A stretch of 64,000 nt of DNA from Fructobacillus broussonetiae (GCF_018437275.1 NZ_JAAMFK010000001.1:124001-188000), one strand, 5' to 3'; shown: positions 32,091 through 43,965, numbered from the stretch's first letter. Numbers and translations are program-made. The notes: generated from the sequence alone by a model not told the origin.

Positions 32091-32656
32091 TGCGAAAATA
32101 CGACAAAGAAAAAGATGAACGCATTAAGCAATCTGTCATTGAAGCAACGAACGAAATTGGCGTTGTGAGTCTGACTACTGCGAAGATTGCGAAAGAAGCC
32201 AACGTCAGTCCAGCGACACTCTACTTGCGTTACGAGAACAAAGAAGATTTGATTAGTCGTATTTACGAAGAAGTTAAAGCTGATTTACACGATGGCCTTA
32301 ACGACGTTATCGATGAAGAGATGCCATTAACTGAACAGATTCGACAGATGATCAAATATAGTATCAAGCGGACAAAGCAGTTTCCAAAAGAGACAAATTT
32401 TATCCGGCAGGTCATGAGTAATCCAGCGCTGTTGGACGAGCATGCCCAGCATTTTGTAAGTAAACGAGATGATGTTGTGTCGCTTTTACTGGAACGCTTA
32501 GATGCTTCTGATGATTTTTCTTATCCCAATCGAACTAGTGTTGAAACTTTGTTAGGATTTCCAGCACAAGTTTTTGAACAAAACCCCAACCAGAGTGAAG
32601 AAATTTCCGATGAATTAGCAACGATGGTTATTTCAGCCATCTACAAAGGAGAATAA
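32090..32656 (+). CDS. TetR/AcrR family transcriptional regulator
   Basis: 188 residues. The N-terminal helix-turn-helix reads LTTAKIAKEANVSPATLYLRYENKEDLISRIY, the TetR signature. The C-terminal ligand domain is not recognisable. The start codon sits at the predicted transcription start. It is followed within two bases by the SDR gene, which it probably controls together with itself through the ATAACT/AGTTAT operator. Confidence 0.88.
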   Translation: MRKYDKEKDERIKQSVIEATNEIGVVSLTTAKIAKEANVSPATLYLRYENKEDLISRIYEEVKADLHDGLNDVIDEEMPLTEQIRQMIKYSIKRTKQFPKETNFIRQVMSNPALLDEHAQHFVSKRDDVVSLLLERLDASDDFSYPNRTSVETLLGFPAQVFEQNPNQSEEISDELATMVISAIYKGE

Positions 32657-32658
32657 AC

Positions 32659-33518
32659 ATGGCAAAACGAGTATTGATCACCGGTGCAACCGACGGTATT
32701 GGTAAGATTACAGCCCAAAACCTCGCCAAGATGGGGCAAGAAGTGATTGTTCACGGACGCAACGCCGAAAAAGCAAAGGCTGTTGTTTCAGAAATTAAGG
32801 AAGCAACTGGAAATCAGAACGTTGATTACTTAATCGCTGATTTAATGGACCTCAGCGCGCTCGATGGTCTTGTGTCAAATTCAACCAGAAATACGATCAC
32901 TTGGACACGCTCATTAACAACGCAGGAGCCGTTCTCAGCGATTCAATCGTGAAAACGAAGGATGGCCTTGAAGCAACGTTTGCGCTCAACGTGATGGCAC
33001 CCTTCTTCTTGACGAAAAAGTTACTTCCTGCGCTTCAAAAGAGCGACGAAGCACGTGTAATCAACATGTCTTCAGCCACATACCGAATCGCTAAGCCGGA
33101 TGCGAATGATTTCAATTCCTTTAATAACAAATCTGGTCAGAGCCGTTACGGAACAAGCAAGCTCTACGTAATCTTAAACACGCAGACTATGGCAGATATG
33201 TTGAAGGAAAAGGGAATCAAGAACGTGACAATCAACGTTTCTCACCCTGGTGCCGTTGCCACAAAGTTTGGCCAAGATAGTAACCTTGGTTTCTTCAACA
33301 ACTTGATTTATAAGTTTGCTGTCAAAGTCATGCCCGCACCAGCAAACGGTGCGATCACGAACACTTACTTAGCCTCAGATGCAGGTGTAGCCAATGTCAG
33401 CGGTGTCTTCTTTGATAACAAGAAGAATCAAATCAAGCCAAAGTTTAGCGCCAAGCGTCAAGCATTAGCAAAGCTTTTGTACGAATACTGCGAAAGCATT
33501 CTGCAACGCTTTGAATAA
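32659..33518 (+). pseudogene. SDR dehydrogenase, frameshifted
   Basis: The first part (from 32659) encodes RVLITGATDGIGKITAQNLA, and a second frame (to 33518) continues with DTLINNAGAVLSDSIVK and YGTSKLY (catalytic Tyr-x3-Lys) up to the natural end. The frames join if one base is restored in GTGTCAAATTCAAC near 32878, giving a retinol-dehydrogenase-like SDR of about 286 residues. Either a one-base deletion or a sequencing error. It is co-transcribed with the TetR gene. Confidence 0.85.
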
Positions 33519-33554
33519 GAGAAGAGTAGGTCGCTAAAGAATTGAATGTAAAAG

Positions 33555-33597
33555 AAAAGGACGCCTTGCTGTATAGAAACGGTGAGATGTCCTTTTA
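33555..33597 (+). terminator. Terminator after SDR pseudogene
   Basis: AAAAGGAC / GTCCTTTT hairpin with imperfect inner pairing. Confidence 0.6.
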
Positions 33598-33673
33598 TCA
33601 ATTAATCATTCACTTTAATATTATGTGTTAAAATTGATAGCAAAGAAAAAGTAAATACTTTCAGAGGATAATG

Positions 33674-34237
33674 ATGAAAATACTAGTAATTCAAGGTCAC
33701 CCAGATTCCAAATCCTTCACGCACGCGAATGCGATGAACTATGTCGAAGCTGCGAAATCAGCAGGTCACGAAGTAAGTCTTATTGACCTAGCTAGCGAAG
33801 ATTTCGATCCCGTTTTGGCGTACGGTTACCGCCAACACATGGCAGATGAAACATTGCCTAACCGTTACCAGAAAATGATTCAGGAAGCCGACGAATTGGC
33901 TGTTTTCTATCCGGTATGGTGGGCTGGTGAGCCCGCAATCTTAAAGGGATTCTTTGATCGGACCTTCATGCCAGGGTTCGCTTTTAAATACGAGTCACCA
34001 ACGAAAATTAAAAAATTGCTCAAAGGTAAAACTGCTAAGTTGTTCATTACAAGTCATGGACCAGCATGGTTTACTAAATCATGCTTTGGAACAAGCATTT
34101 ATCGAATGAAGCACTTAGTTCTAGGTTTTGTAGGAATTAAAGTTAAAAAAGTACTAGTGATGGGTGACATGAACAACCAAAAAGATACGCTAGCTAGGCG
34201 CGAAGCATTTATGAAAAAATGTGAAGAACAGGTATAA
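33674..34237 (+). CDS. NAD(P)H-dependent quinone oxidoreductase (flavodoxin-like fold)
   Basis: About 187 residues. ILVIQGHPDSKSFTHANAM is the FMN/FAD-binding start of the MdaB/NQO1-type family (PF02525). AVFYPVWWAGEPAILKGFFDRTFMPGFAF is the flavin and quinone-site block. It reduces quinones or similar compounds by two electrons. ATG 33674 is better spaced from AGAGGA than ATG 33671. Monocistronic with a terminator. It is intact although flanked by broken genes. Confidence 0.9.
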   Translation: MKILVIQGHPDSKSFTHANAMNYVEAAKSAGHEVSLIDLASEDFDPVLAYGYRQHMADETLPNRYQKMIQEADELAVFYPVWWAGEPAILKGFFDRTFMPGFAFKYESPTKIKKLLKGKTAKLFITSHGPAWFTKSCFGTSIYRMKHLVLGFVGIKVKKVLVMGDMNNQKDTLARREAFMKKCEEQV

Positions 34238-34255
34238 CAGTTTTATATTCAAAAA

Positions 34256-34297
34256 GAAAAGGACGACCTCCGTGTGAAAACAGGGGGCGTCCTTTTT
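34256..34297 (+). terminator. Terminator after quinone oxidoreductase gene
   Basis: AAAAGGAC...GTCCTTTTT hairpin with an inner CC/GG helix. Confidence 0.75.
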
Positions 34298-34359
34298 GGT
34301 ATACTGATACTAGCTAATCAAATTAGAATTAAGTTGATTAAATCCGGAGTGAGAAGGAC

Positions 34360-36192
34360 ATGACAGATCAAAAACAAGACAAGTTTGAAATGGTGATTAC
34401 GGCTGATGACATTACATCTACCGATTCAGAATTTACACTGAATAATCTCCGCCTTGGCGATGCTTATAAGCCAATTGACATTGTTTTCCAAAAGAATACT
34501 GGTGAAACGATTGAACGCCAACGAGAAAAGGGCGAACACCAGGTTTCGAACCAGAAGATTCCTCGGCTTACTTGCCAAATCTTTCAAAAGCAGTTAAAGG
34601 CTTTGTCGCCAAGGGAAAAGAAGGCGTTTCCAATTTGTCGAGACTCATTATCATCAGAGGTCATTCGTGGCATTTATCCAAGCAAAGAAACGCTCAAAGA
34701 ATATGAAAATGATTTTAGATCTGTAACCTATACCTGTTCTGACGGGAGCCTGATGGTTCTGTACTGTTGGAACATCTTCTCAACACTAATTTTTGTGTAA
34801 GAATGTCTCAAGCGTTTTGGTCAAGAAGGCGACAAATTTATCCTGACTTACAAGCGCGTAGAATCCGACGAAGAATATATTGAAAACGAAATGACAAATT
34901 CAGACAAAGATCGAATCTATTATTTAAACGCCTTTTCAAAAACACTCCAGGAATCAAAAAACGTGATTTTTCGTGGGGCACCCGGAACTGGGAAATCATA
35001 CTTGGCAAAGGAAATCGCTGCCGACATTATTAGTGGAGGACACGTTAACAACTATGCTTCACTGACAGATGAGCAAAAGAAGCAGGTAGAGTTTGTCCAA
35101 TTCCACCCGAGCTATGATTACTCTGATTTTGTTGAGGGGCTCCGGCCACGAGTAAACGATGACGAATCATTAAGTTTCCAGCTCGAAGATGGTATCTTCA
35201 CAAAATTTGTTAAAAGGGCACAAAAGAACTTGGACAACGCCAATAAGAGCCAAGAAAGCATTGAAGAGCAAACTGCTGCTTCAAATACGCTAAACGAGTA
35301 TCTTTCCAACATTGAATTAGGCGTGGATGAATACTCCATCTTTAGTGGAACTAAGTTCTACATCACAAACGTTGATGAAAGTCATATCAACATTTTAATT
35401 CCTGAGAATGTCGCTACTAAAACGCTAAAAATCAACAAGAATGAGATTCTCTCAATGCTTGAATCAGTTAAAGATTTTAACCGGTTTAAAGATCTGACTG
35501 AGTTTTTCGGAAAGCCAAACGGTAGCCAGGCTTATTCCTACGACTTAGCTATCTTCAAGGACTTGAAGTCTAAGGGAATCGACACAGGAAAACCTGACGT
35601 TGAGCCAGAAAAAGTGAAGCCATTCGTTTTCATCATCAATGAAATTAATCGAGCTGAAATTTCAAAGGTTCTCTGAGAACTCTTCTTCGCTATTGACCCA
35701 GGCTAACGTGGACAAGCTGGCGCAGTGGCCACCCAGTATGCAAACTTACATGACAATCCAGAAGATAAGTTTTATGTCCCTGAGAACGTCTACATTATCG
35801 GAACGATGAATGATATCGACCGTTCAGCTGAAAGTTTTGACTTTGCTATGCGCCGCCGTTTCCGCTTTATTGAAGTGAAGGCTGAAGATCACTTGGAAAT
35901 GTTGAACACGCTCGATAATGAAACGAAACAGGAAGCTATCCAACGCATGACAGCGTTAAACGATGCTATTTCAAAGGTCGATGACCTGAACGAAAACTAC
36001 CATGTCGGAGCTGCTTACTTTTTGAAGCTAACGTCTTTGACTTTTGACGAGCTATGGGAAGATCATTTACTTCCTTTGCTCCAAGATTATGTCCGCGGTT
36101 TGTACGACGAAGATGCGCTTTTGGAAACGTTTGCGGAAGCTTACGGATACCCATCAGAAGTAGGTGATGTTGATGGAAACGTTGAGGCTTAA
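34360..36192 (+). pseudogene. mcrB: McrB-like restriction GTPase with three in-frame stops
   Basis: One frame runs through the whole span but is cut by TAA at 34798-34800, TGA at 35674-35676 and TAA at 35704-35706. The AAA+ domain is otherwise readable: RGAPGTGKSYLAKEIA (Walker A), VFIINEINRAEISK (Walker B), IIGTMNDIDRSAESFDFAMRRRF (sensor and arginine finger). Two stops lie just after Walker B, where relatives read G-E-L-F-F-x-I-D-P-G-Y-R-G. The first 150 residues align poorly with any expectation, and an alternative frame around 34540-34690 also looks coding. It belongs to the LlaJI/McrBC type of methyl-directed restriction systems. Confidence 0.85.
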
Positions 36193-37492
36193 AGATAATT
36201 CAACGCATATAAAAAATGCCTTTCATCCAGTCAAAGGCATTGTGGAGCGTATCGCTGATAAGACTTTAGACCAGCTCGAGAAGTATGGCATCTTTGTTTT
36301 CCCTGATTCGGTAAAGAATGCAGAAGACCTCACCAAGGATCAGATGATTTTGAAAAGCAGTAATAATTGCTACGAATTGGGCAATGTCATGGGTTTTCTA
36401 GGCTACAAAAATGAGCGTCTAACCATTGAGTCGCGATTTACCAAGAATCAGCAGGACTATTTCTTACAGTATATGTTGGAAAAGGTCATGCACGTGCCAA
36501 ACGTCCTGGATCTGAACACAACGGCTAATCAGGATAATCGTTTGTTCAATCTGCTGCTCTTCATGCTTCCTTACTACTTGAAAAAGGCCATGCGTAAGGG
36601 AATTTTGAAGACTTATATCAACAGGAAATATAATGATGCGAACCCCACGGGAACGGTTGATATCGCGCGTCATATCAAAGAAAATACGCCGTTCATCGGG
36701 AACATTGCGCACACTAAGCGAGAGCTTTCCTACGACAATAATTTGATGGAATTAATACGTCATACTATCGAGTTTATTAAGCACCGTCCGAATGGGCATG
36801 TTTTGCTTGGTAAAGTCAGAAACGAGGTGCACTCAGTTCACGATGTGACCAACGGCTATTCTCCAAGGGAGAAAGCCAAAATACTCCAGCTAAACAAAAA
36901 GAAGCTGATTACTCATGCGTACTACCATGAATACAGAGACTTACAAAAGCTCTGCATTATGATCTTAGAGCACGAGAAACACCAATTCGGTTCTGGCAAC
37001 CGACGGGTCCACGGCATTTTCTTTGATGGTGCTTGGCTCTGGGAAGAATATATTAACACGCTAATTGAAGACAAGTTCTATCATCCCATGAATAAGGGAG
37101 GCAAGGGGGCACAACGCCTCTTCTCAACTGACAGCAGTCAGATTGGTTTGATCTATCCAGACTTTATCAGTAAGGATGATGAGAATTGCATCATCGCGGA
37201 TACCAAATATAAGCCAATTGGCAATATTGGGAACAAAGACTATCTACAAGTGTTAGCCTACATGTTCCGGTTTGACGCCAAAAAAGGTTATTATATTTAC
37301 CCCGATAAAAACGGAACAGTTGATCTACAGATGAAACTAAATCAAAGCTCAACTTACGAAAAGAACGTCGCTGAACGTGGCGACGTTGAGGTAACGAAGT
37401 GTGGTTTAAAAATTCCGCAGGATGCGGAATCGTATGAGGACTTTGTGGTGAAGATGGAGGAGAGTAAAAGATGTTTGTGTCTAAAATTTTGA
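36164..37492 (+). CDS. mcrC: McrC-like restriction subunit (LlaJI-type)
   Basis: About 440 residues. The PD-(D/E)xK nuclease core appears as GLIYPDFISKDDENCIIADTKYKPI, with D, D and TKYK in register for McrC (PF10117). The upstream RRVHGIFFDGAWLWEEYI is also typical. It overlaps the end of mcrB, as in intact operons. The start could be GTG 36164, ATG 36167 or ATG 36173, the last best spaced from AGGTGA. McrC needs McrB for activity, so it is probably non-functional here even though its own frame is open. Confidence 0.88.
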   Translation: MMLMETLRLKDNSTHIKNAFHPVKGIVERIADKTLDQLEKYGIFVFPDSVKNAEDLTKDQMILKSSNNCYELGNVMGFLGYKNERLTIESRFTKNQQDYFLQYMLEKVMHVPNVLDLNTTANQDNRLFNLLLFMLPYYLKKAMRKGILKTYINRKYNDANPTGTVDIARHIKENTPFIGNIAHTKRELSYDNNLMELIRHTIEFIKHRPNGHVLLGKVRNEVHSVHDVTNGYSPREKAKILQLNKKKLITHAYYHEYRDLQKLCIMILEHEKHQFGSGNRRVHGIFFDGAWLWEEYINTLIEDKFYHPMNKGGKGAQRLFSTDSSQIGLIYPDFISKDDENCIIADTKYKPIGNIGNKDYLQVLAYMFRFDAKKGYYIYPDKNGTVDLQMKLNQSSTYEKNVAERGDVEVTKCGLKIPQDAESYEDFVVKMEESKRCLCLKF

Positions 37493-37507
37493 AATGAAAT
37501 ATTAAAG

Positions 37508-37555
37508 TAAAAAGGGACAACACTCGTAAATAAAACGAATATTGTCCCTTTTTAA
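37508..37555. terminator. Bidirectional terminator after mcrC
   Basis: AAAAAGGGACAA / TTGTCCCTTTTT with an inner TCG/CGA pair; serves both converging genes. Confidence 0.8.
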
Positions 37556-37575
37556 ATTCGAAACTAAATTAATTT

Positions 37576-38561
37576 TTACGATTTTTCACTTTTACTTTTA
37601 GATTCATTTTTAAATAAATCAGAGCTCTTTGTGATAATGAATCCCAAGAATAACGTGTTATTTAGAATAAGCATAAAGTTATAAGTGAATTGTCGAAGTG
37701 ACAGGTTTTGAATGATTTTAGAACGTGAATCAGCAATCCAAGATGGATAACTTGCAGCATCCGTTAGGTTCACATCTTTGATTTCTTTCCAAGCATCATA
37801 TTTACTTATCTTTTCATATTTATATGAAAGAAATGATTTCTTAGTAAAATCAACCTTCTGAAATTCAGCTTCATTATAAATTAAAAGACTGCCAACTGTA
37901 TTGTTTGTCGGGATAGCTCTTTTGACCAAAGTGTTCAGATCAGCTTCTTTTTTCTCATTAACAAGCCATAATGAACTGAATAACTGATATTGTCTTTTTC
38001 GATACTATGACTGACAGAACCATAGGGAGAACCATTTACCATCATATTCCTTGATAGAACATCACGGTCTATAATAATGATTTTGTCCAAATTATTTGCC
38101 GTATTAATTAAGCAAAAAATTTCTAAACTCAACAAAAAGATACCAAATATTGAAGAGTAATTTTTTTCAATATGAAACAGCTTTACAAGAATAATAACAA
38201 TATATGATCCTACAGTGAAAAACAAAATACTATAAAGTAACTTTAAAGTATTCGAATTTTTCATAGGAAGATAATTAATCACTCTCATAAAGAAATACCA
38301 CAATCCTGAATAAACTCCCAGAGCAACAAACGTAAATAAACGTCGAGTGATTTTCTTGATATTGATGGCTTCAGCTTCATTAAAAAAAATAGTTATGAAG
38401 CTCATAGCGCCTAAGGACATAAAAATAGGCAAGTATAAGTAAAGTAAATTATCTTGAGTTTGAATAAAACCAAATCCACAAAAAATAAAAAATGACAACA
38501 AAGCGTCAATTCCCATAATAAGAGAAAAGGCCCGATTTGGAGTTAACTTTTCTGAATACAT
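37576..38561 (-). pseudogene. Polytopic membrane protein of unknown function, frameshifted
   Basis: The first frame (38561-37935) has about five hydrophobic segments and then a short extracytoplasmic region. The second (37929-37576) continues with NNTVGSLLIYNEAEFQKVDF and a final hydrophobic segment (YNFMLILNNTLFLGFII). They join if one base is lost or gained near the A-run of GAAAAAGAC around 37995, restoring a protein of about 325 residues. I recognise no family. The AT content is higher than in neighbouring genes, which hints at acquisition. Confidence 0.6.
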
Positions 38562-38635
38562 TATATTTTTAGTAGTTTTGAGATTAATTGGTAAATAAAA
38601 GGTGCAGTATTATTAATAAGATGTTCCATACAAAT

Positions 38636-38704
38636 TTACCATAATTCTTGTGGGGCTTTTTTTTCTAATCTGTTCATATATCTCTCTAAACCTTCCTGAT
38701 TCAT
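38636..38704 (-). CDS. Possible 22-residue small protein
   Basis: A 22-codon frame with a well-placed AGGAG (six bases before ATG), charged and amphipathic (RYMNRLEKKAPQELW at its end). No family recognised. It could be a real small protein or the remnant of a longer gene's start. No clear promoter. Confidence 0.3.
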   Translation of the reverse strand: MNQEGLERYMNRLEKKAPQELW

Positions 38705-38802
38705 TATTCTCTCCTGTTCTGCAACTTGTAAAATAAAAGTTAACAGAGGTGCTTAAAGCCTAGTCATGCTAGTCGGTCTCATATCCTTTTGACATGTAAA
38801 AG

Positions 38803-38831
38803 TAAGCCAACTCTGTTGGCTTATTTTTTTG
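38803..38831 (+). terminator. Terminator-like hairpin before the adh copy
   Basis: AAGCCAA, loop CTCTG, TTGGCTT, then a T-rich run. It lies immediately upstream of the truncated gene that follows. Confidence 0.7.
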
Positions 38832-38852
38832 CACTTTTTTAGAAAAAATTAG

Positions 38853-39845
38853 ATGAAAAAACATCACAAGCCAACCATCCAGGAACCAAAGGACGCCGTC
38901 ATCAAGACCGTCCGCGCCTCTGTTTGTGGTTCCGACCTCAGGTTCTTCCGCGGACTCTCGGACCGCAAGTCGAGCGCTCAAGTGGGACACGAGGCCATCG
39001 GAATCGTCGAAGAAGTGGGTTCTGAAGTAACCAACGTTAAGCCCGGCGACTTCGTCATCGCACCGTTCACCCACGGCTGTGGGGAATGCCAGGCCTGCCG
39101 TACCGGATTCGACGGCGACTGCCTGAATCCTGATAAGTCAGGGTCAACGGGCTCCCAGGCCGAATACATCGGCTACAAGAACGCCGACTGGTCATTGGTT
39201 GAGCTCCCTGGCCAACCAGCAAACTACACGAACGACCAGCTCAAGTCCTTCATGACTTTGTCAGACGTTATGGCAACCGGTTACCACGCCGCCTTCACCG
39301 CCGAAGTGAAGGAGGGCGACACCGTCGTTGCGATGGTAGACGGAGCCGTTGGACTCTGTGCCGTCATCTCAGCCAAGTTGCTAGGCGCATCCCGCATCAT
39401 CTTGATGTCACGACACGCTGACCGACAAGCTATTGGGAAGGACTTTGGCGCTACGGACATCGTCGAAGAACGTGATCAGGCCGGAATCGACCACGTCATG
39501 GAATTGACGGGCGCCGGTGCCGACGCCGTCCTCGAATGTGTCGGAACGGAACAAGCCGTGGACACGGCCGTGAAGCTCGGTCGCCCCGGTGCCGTTTTTG
39601 GCCGCGTTGGAATTCCACAGGACCCAATGATGAACACGAAGGACCTCTTCATGCGCAACATCGGACTCCGCGGTGGAATCGCTGCCGTGACGACCTACGA
39701 CCGCGGTTCACTCTTGAAGGCCGTTCTGGATGGCGAAATCAATCTAGGCAAGGTCTTTACGAAACAGTTTGAGCTGAAGGATATCCAGAAGGCCTGCGAG
39801 GCGATGGATAAGCGTGAAGCAATTAAGTCCTTGCTTGTCCTTTAA
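38853..39845 (+). pseudogene. 5'-truncated copy of the zinc alcohol dehydrogenase
   Basis: From KPTIQEPKDAVIKTVRASVCGSDL onward this is a near copy of the protein at 24894-25925, similar in length and alignable throughout. The first 17 or so residues are replaced by MKKHH, the frame has no ribosome site, and it begins 20 bases after a terminator. The cofactor motif has changed from MGDGAVG to MVDGAVG, losing a conserved glycine, and GYQAEY has become GSQAEY. Zinc ligands remain. Most likely a decaying duplicate. Confidence 0.75.
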
Positions 39846-39853
39846 GTGATATG

Positions 39854-39885
39854 AAAAAAGCAGCCGATTGAGGGCTGCTTTTTTG
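39854..39885. terminator. Terminator between adh copy and purA
   Basis: AAAAAAGCAGCC, loop GATTGA, GGGCTGCTTTTTT; usable in both directions. Confidence 0.85.
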
Positions 39886-39886
39886 T

Positions 39887-41251
<1,365 letters not shown>

Positions 41252-41314
41252 CTATTACTCGTATTTATACGGGCGAATGGTCATAATGCGACTAATTTAC
41301 GATAAATAAACGGA

Positions 41315-41328
41315 CAATCGTTCGGTTT
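41315..41328 (-). promoter_or_regulatory. PurBox-like site between purA and purB
   Basis: The minus strand reads AAACCGAACGATTG, close to the PurR box AWWWCCGAACWWT. It lies between a weak -35 and the -10-like TAAACT (41335-41340) of purB. Confidence 0.5.
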
Positions 41329-41375
41329 CTGTGTTAAACTTTAATTATTCCAGAACAGAATATAAGGGGTACCAC

Positions 41376-42671
41376 ATGTTAATTCGTTACGCTCATCCCG
41401 CCATGCAGCAAATCTGGTCAATGGAAAACCAGTACAAGACCTGGCTCTCGGTTGAAATCGCCATTGATGAAGCCTGGGCTAAGCAGGGTCTGATTCCAGC
41501 GGTCGACCTGAAGGCCATCCAAGAAAACGCCGGCTTCGATCTCAATCGCATCGGAGAAATCGAAGCACAGACACACCACGACGTGGTCGCCTTTACCCGC
41601 GCGGTATCGGAGACACTGGGCGACGAGAAGAAGTGGATTCACTACGGTGTCACGAGCACGGACGTGGTCGACACGGCCAACGGTGTGCGCCTCAAACAGG
41701 CCAACGCCATTATCCGCGAGGACTTGGAGGCTCTGCACGAGCTCTTAAAGAAGCAAGCCGTTCAATATAAGGAAACCGTCATGATTGGTCGTACGCACGG
41801 TGTGCACGCTGAACCGACGTCCTGGGGCTTCAAGCTGGCCCGTTGGTACGATGAAATCGAACGTCAAATCAAGCGTTTTGACGAGGTAGCCACTGCAGTC
41901 GAGGTTGGCCAAATCTCTGGTGCGGTTGGGACTTTTGCAAACATCTCCCCAGAAATCGAAGAGTCGGTCTGCGAGTCACTCGGACTGCATAACCAGCCCA
42001 TCACGAGCCAGGTGCTTCCACGCGATTTACACGCCGATTACCTGGCCACGATTGCCTTAATTGGATCGTCGCTCGAAAGCTTCGCGACCGAAATCCGCTC
42101 GCTACAACGCACGGAAATCCGCGAGGTGCAGGAGTTCTTCGATAAAAAACAGAAGGGTTCATCCGCCATGCCGCACAAGCGCAACCCAATCGGCTGCGAA
42201 AACATCTCCGGACTGGCCCGCGTGCTGCGAGGCTACCTGGTGCCCGCCTACGAGGACATCACGCTCTGGCACGAGCGCGACATCTCACACTCATCCGTCG
42301 AGCGCATCGTACTACCGGACGCAACGAGCCTGCTGGACTACATGCTGACGCGCTTCACGAAGATTCTGCGCCAGCTCGAGGTCTATCCGGACCGCATGAA
42401 GGAGAACCTCGACAAGACCGGGGGCCTCATTTACAGCCAGCGGGTGCTACTGAAGCTGATTGACGCTGGCCTAAGCCGCGAAGCCGCCTACGATTTGGTC
42501 CAGCCCTTAACCGCAAAGGCCTGGGACGAGGAGATTCCCTTTGAGGCCCTTGTAAAAAAGTCGCCTGAAATTCAGGCGACACTCGGCGAGGATGCTTTGT
42601 CCGACGCATTCGATTATCAGTACCACCTCCGCCGTGTCGATGAGGTGTTCAAGCGACTAGGGCTTAACTAA
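41376..42671 (+). CDS. purB: Adenylosuccinate lyase
   Basis: 431 residues from ATG 41376, preceded by AAGGGG; the frame extends to 41331 without a ribosome site. Typical blocks: [48 protein letters not shown] and the signature [16 protein letters not shown]. It acts both in de novo IMP synthesis and in AMP formation after PurA. The later part of the gene has strikingly GC-rich codons compared with its neighbours. Confidence 0.97.
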   Translation: MLIRYAHPAMQQIWSMENQYKTWLSVEIAIDEAWAKQGLIPAVDLKAIQENAGFDLNRIGEIEAQTHHDVVAFTRAVSETLGDEKKWIHYGVTSTDVVDTANGVRLKQANAIIREDLEALHELLKKQAVQYKETVMIGRTHGVHAEPTSWGFKLARWYDEIERQIKRFDEVATAVEVGQISGAVGTFANISPEIEESVCESLGLHNQPITSQVLPRDLHADYLATIALIGSSLESFATEIRSLQRTEIREVQEFFDKKQKGSSAMPHKRNPIGCENISGLARVLRGYLVPAYEDITLWHERDISHSSVERIVLPDATSLLDYMLTRFTKILRQLEVYPDRMKENLDKTGGLIYSQRVLLKLIDAGLSREAAYDLVQPLTAKAWDEEIPFEALVKKSPEIQATLGEDALSDAFDYQYHLRRVDEVFKRLGLN

Positions 42672-42685
42672 ACTAAACTAAATTA

Positions 42686-42722
42686 AAAAGACTTTCAGCT
42701 TAATTTCTGAAAGTCTTTTTTT
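42686..42722 (+). terminator. Terminator after purB
   Basis: AAAAAGACTTTCAG / CTGAAAGTCTTTTT hairpin. It is preceded by repeated ACTAA units that put stops in all frames. Confidence 0.85.
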
Positions 42723-42726
42723 CGTA

Positions 42727-42757
42727 TAAAAAAGCACTCGACAAGCGAATGCTTTTC
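42727..42757 (-). terminator. Terminator after guaC
   Basis: On the minus strand AAGCATTCG, loop CTTGT, CGAGTGCTTTTTT. Confidence 0.75.
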
Positions 42758-42761
42758 TTGA

Positions 42762-43718
42762 TTAGTAATCTGTTAAAACAACGTAGTCCACTGTTTTCAA
42801 ACTGGAAACGGTAGAACCTCCTGCGTATGAAATAGCCGAAGCTAAATCTTCCTTCATGGCTCGCAAGGTATTTTCAAGAGGGCCCTTATAATCAACCAAA
42901 AGGCTACGACCTTCCACGTTGTGATCGTTTCCTTTTTGCTGGGCGGAAGCGGAACCGTAATAAGCTTTGTATTTTTTTCCGTTTTCTTGAATGAGATCAC
43001 CAGGTGTCTCGTCGTGGCCGGCAAACATAGAGCCAATCATGACCATCGTTGCCCCAAAACGGATCGACTTCGCTATGTCACCGTGGTGACGAATCCCACC
43101 ATCAGCAATGATTGGCTTAGTTGCAACCTGAGCGCATTGGGCGAGGGCAGCGAGTTGCCAGCCGTTTGTTCCAAAGCCAGTCTTGTCCTTGGTGATGCAG
43201 GCCTTCCCCGGACCAATACCGACCTTTGTGGCATCAGCTCCGGTGGCTTCTGCTTCTACGATGGCTTCGGGTGTTCCCATGTTACCAACAATTAAAAATG
43301 TGTTGGGAAGTTTTTTCTTGATGTAAGCAACCATTTTAAAAACATAGTCGGAATGAGCGTGAGCAACATCGATTGTAATGTATTCGGGGCTAATTTCGGC
43401 TGATTCAAAGCGATCAATCAGGTCGTATTCGTCATCTGTAATTCCAAGACTAATCGAAGCAATGAGTCCTTTCTCCTGCATCGATCGAACAAAGTCAAAA
43501 CGCGATTGCGGGTTAAAGCGATGCATCACATAGAAATAGTCACGAGAAGAAAGCCATTCGGCTAAACTTTGATCAATGACAGTTTCCATATTTGCTGGCA
43601 TGACCGGGAGGTTAAACGTATGATTTCCGAGTTTAACCGTCGTGTCAGCATCGCGGCGGCTCTTCAAGATACTTTTCTTTGGTAAGAGGCGAATTGCATC
43701 GTAGTCAAATGTCTTCAT
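42762..43718 (-). CDS. guaC: GMP reductase
   Basis: 318 residues from ATG 43718 (GGAG six bases upstream; a longer frame starts at 43733). Features are [30 protein letters not shown] and the loop [18 protein letters not shown] with the catalytic Cys. The absence of CBS domains and the short length separate it from IMP dehydrogenase. It converts GMP to IMP with NADPH, allowing guanine nucleotides to feed AMP synthesis via PurA and PurB next door. Confidence 0.95.
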   Translation of the reverse strand: MKTFDYDAIRLLPKKSILKSRRDADTTVKLGNHTFNLPVMPANMETVIDQSLAEWLSSRDYFYVMHRFNPQSRFDFVRSMQEKGLIASISLGITDDEYDLIDRFESAEISPEYITIDVAHAHSDYVFKMVAYIKKKLPNTFLIVGNMGTPEAIVEAEATGADATKVGIGPGKACITKDKTGFGTNGWQLAALAQCAQVATKPIIADGGIRHHGDIAKSIRFGATMVMIGSMFAGHDETPGDLIQENGKKYKAYYGSASAQQKGNDHNVEGRSLLVDYKGPLENTLRAMKEDLASAISYAGGSTVSSLKTVDYVVLTDY

Positions 43719-43842
43719 TTTATCTCCATTCATAAGAAAACAGCGTACACAACAAGAAGGTTTCCGATTAAAAAGCTATCTGGTGGAAAGAAAGTTTGTT
43801 TTCCTGTTTTTTTATTCGAATATCCATTTATCAATATACGTG

Positions 43843-43940
43843 TTTAACCGAATAAAAGCAATCATTTGATATCAAAAACGCCGTTTTTTACTAAAATATC
43901 GGTTGAAGTCTCTTCTGAACGTAATTTATATTCGGTTTTT
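43843..43940. promoter_or_regulatory. PurBox-like motifs upstream of guaC
   Basis: TTTAACCGAATAAA on the plus strand (43843-43856) and AAAAACCGAATATA on the minus strand (43927-43940) both resemble the PurR box, about 70 bases apart and inverted. A weaker CAACCGATATTT (minus strand) lies between. Confidence 0.4.
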
Positions 43941-43965
43941 TTCTTTCACTGCTCTTTTTGAACAA

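Noticed and set aside
34891-36192. Programmed stop-codon readthrough in mcrB
   Set aside because: Three different in-frame stops and a degenerate N-terminal part fit decay better than recoding; no recoding signal was seen.
42001-42609. Long open frames on the opposite strand of purB
   Set aside because: They arise from the GC-rich codon usage of purB and have no ribosome sites or protein-like features.
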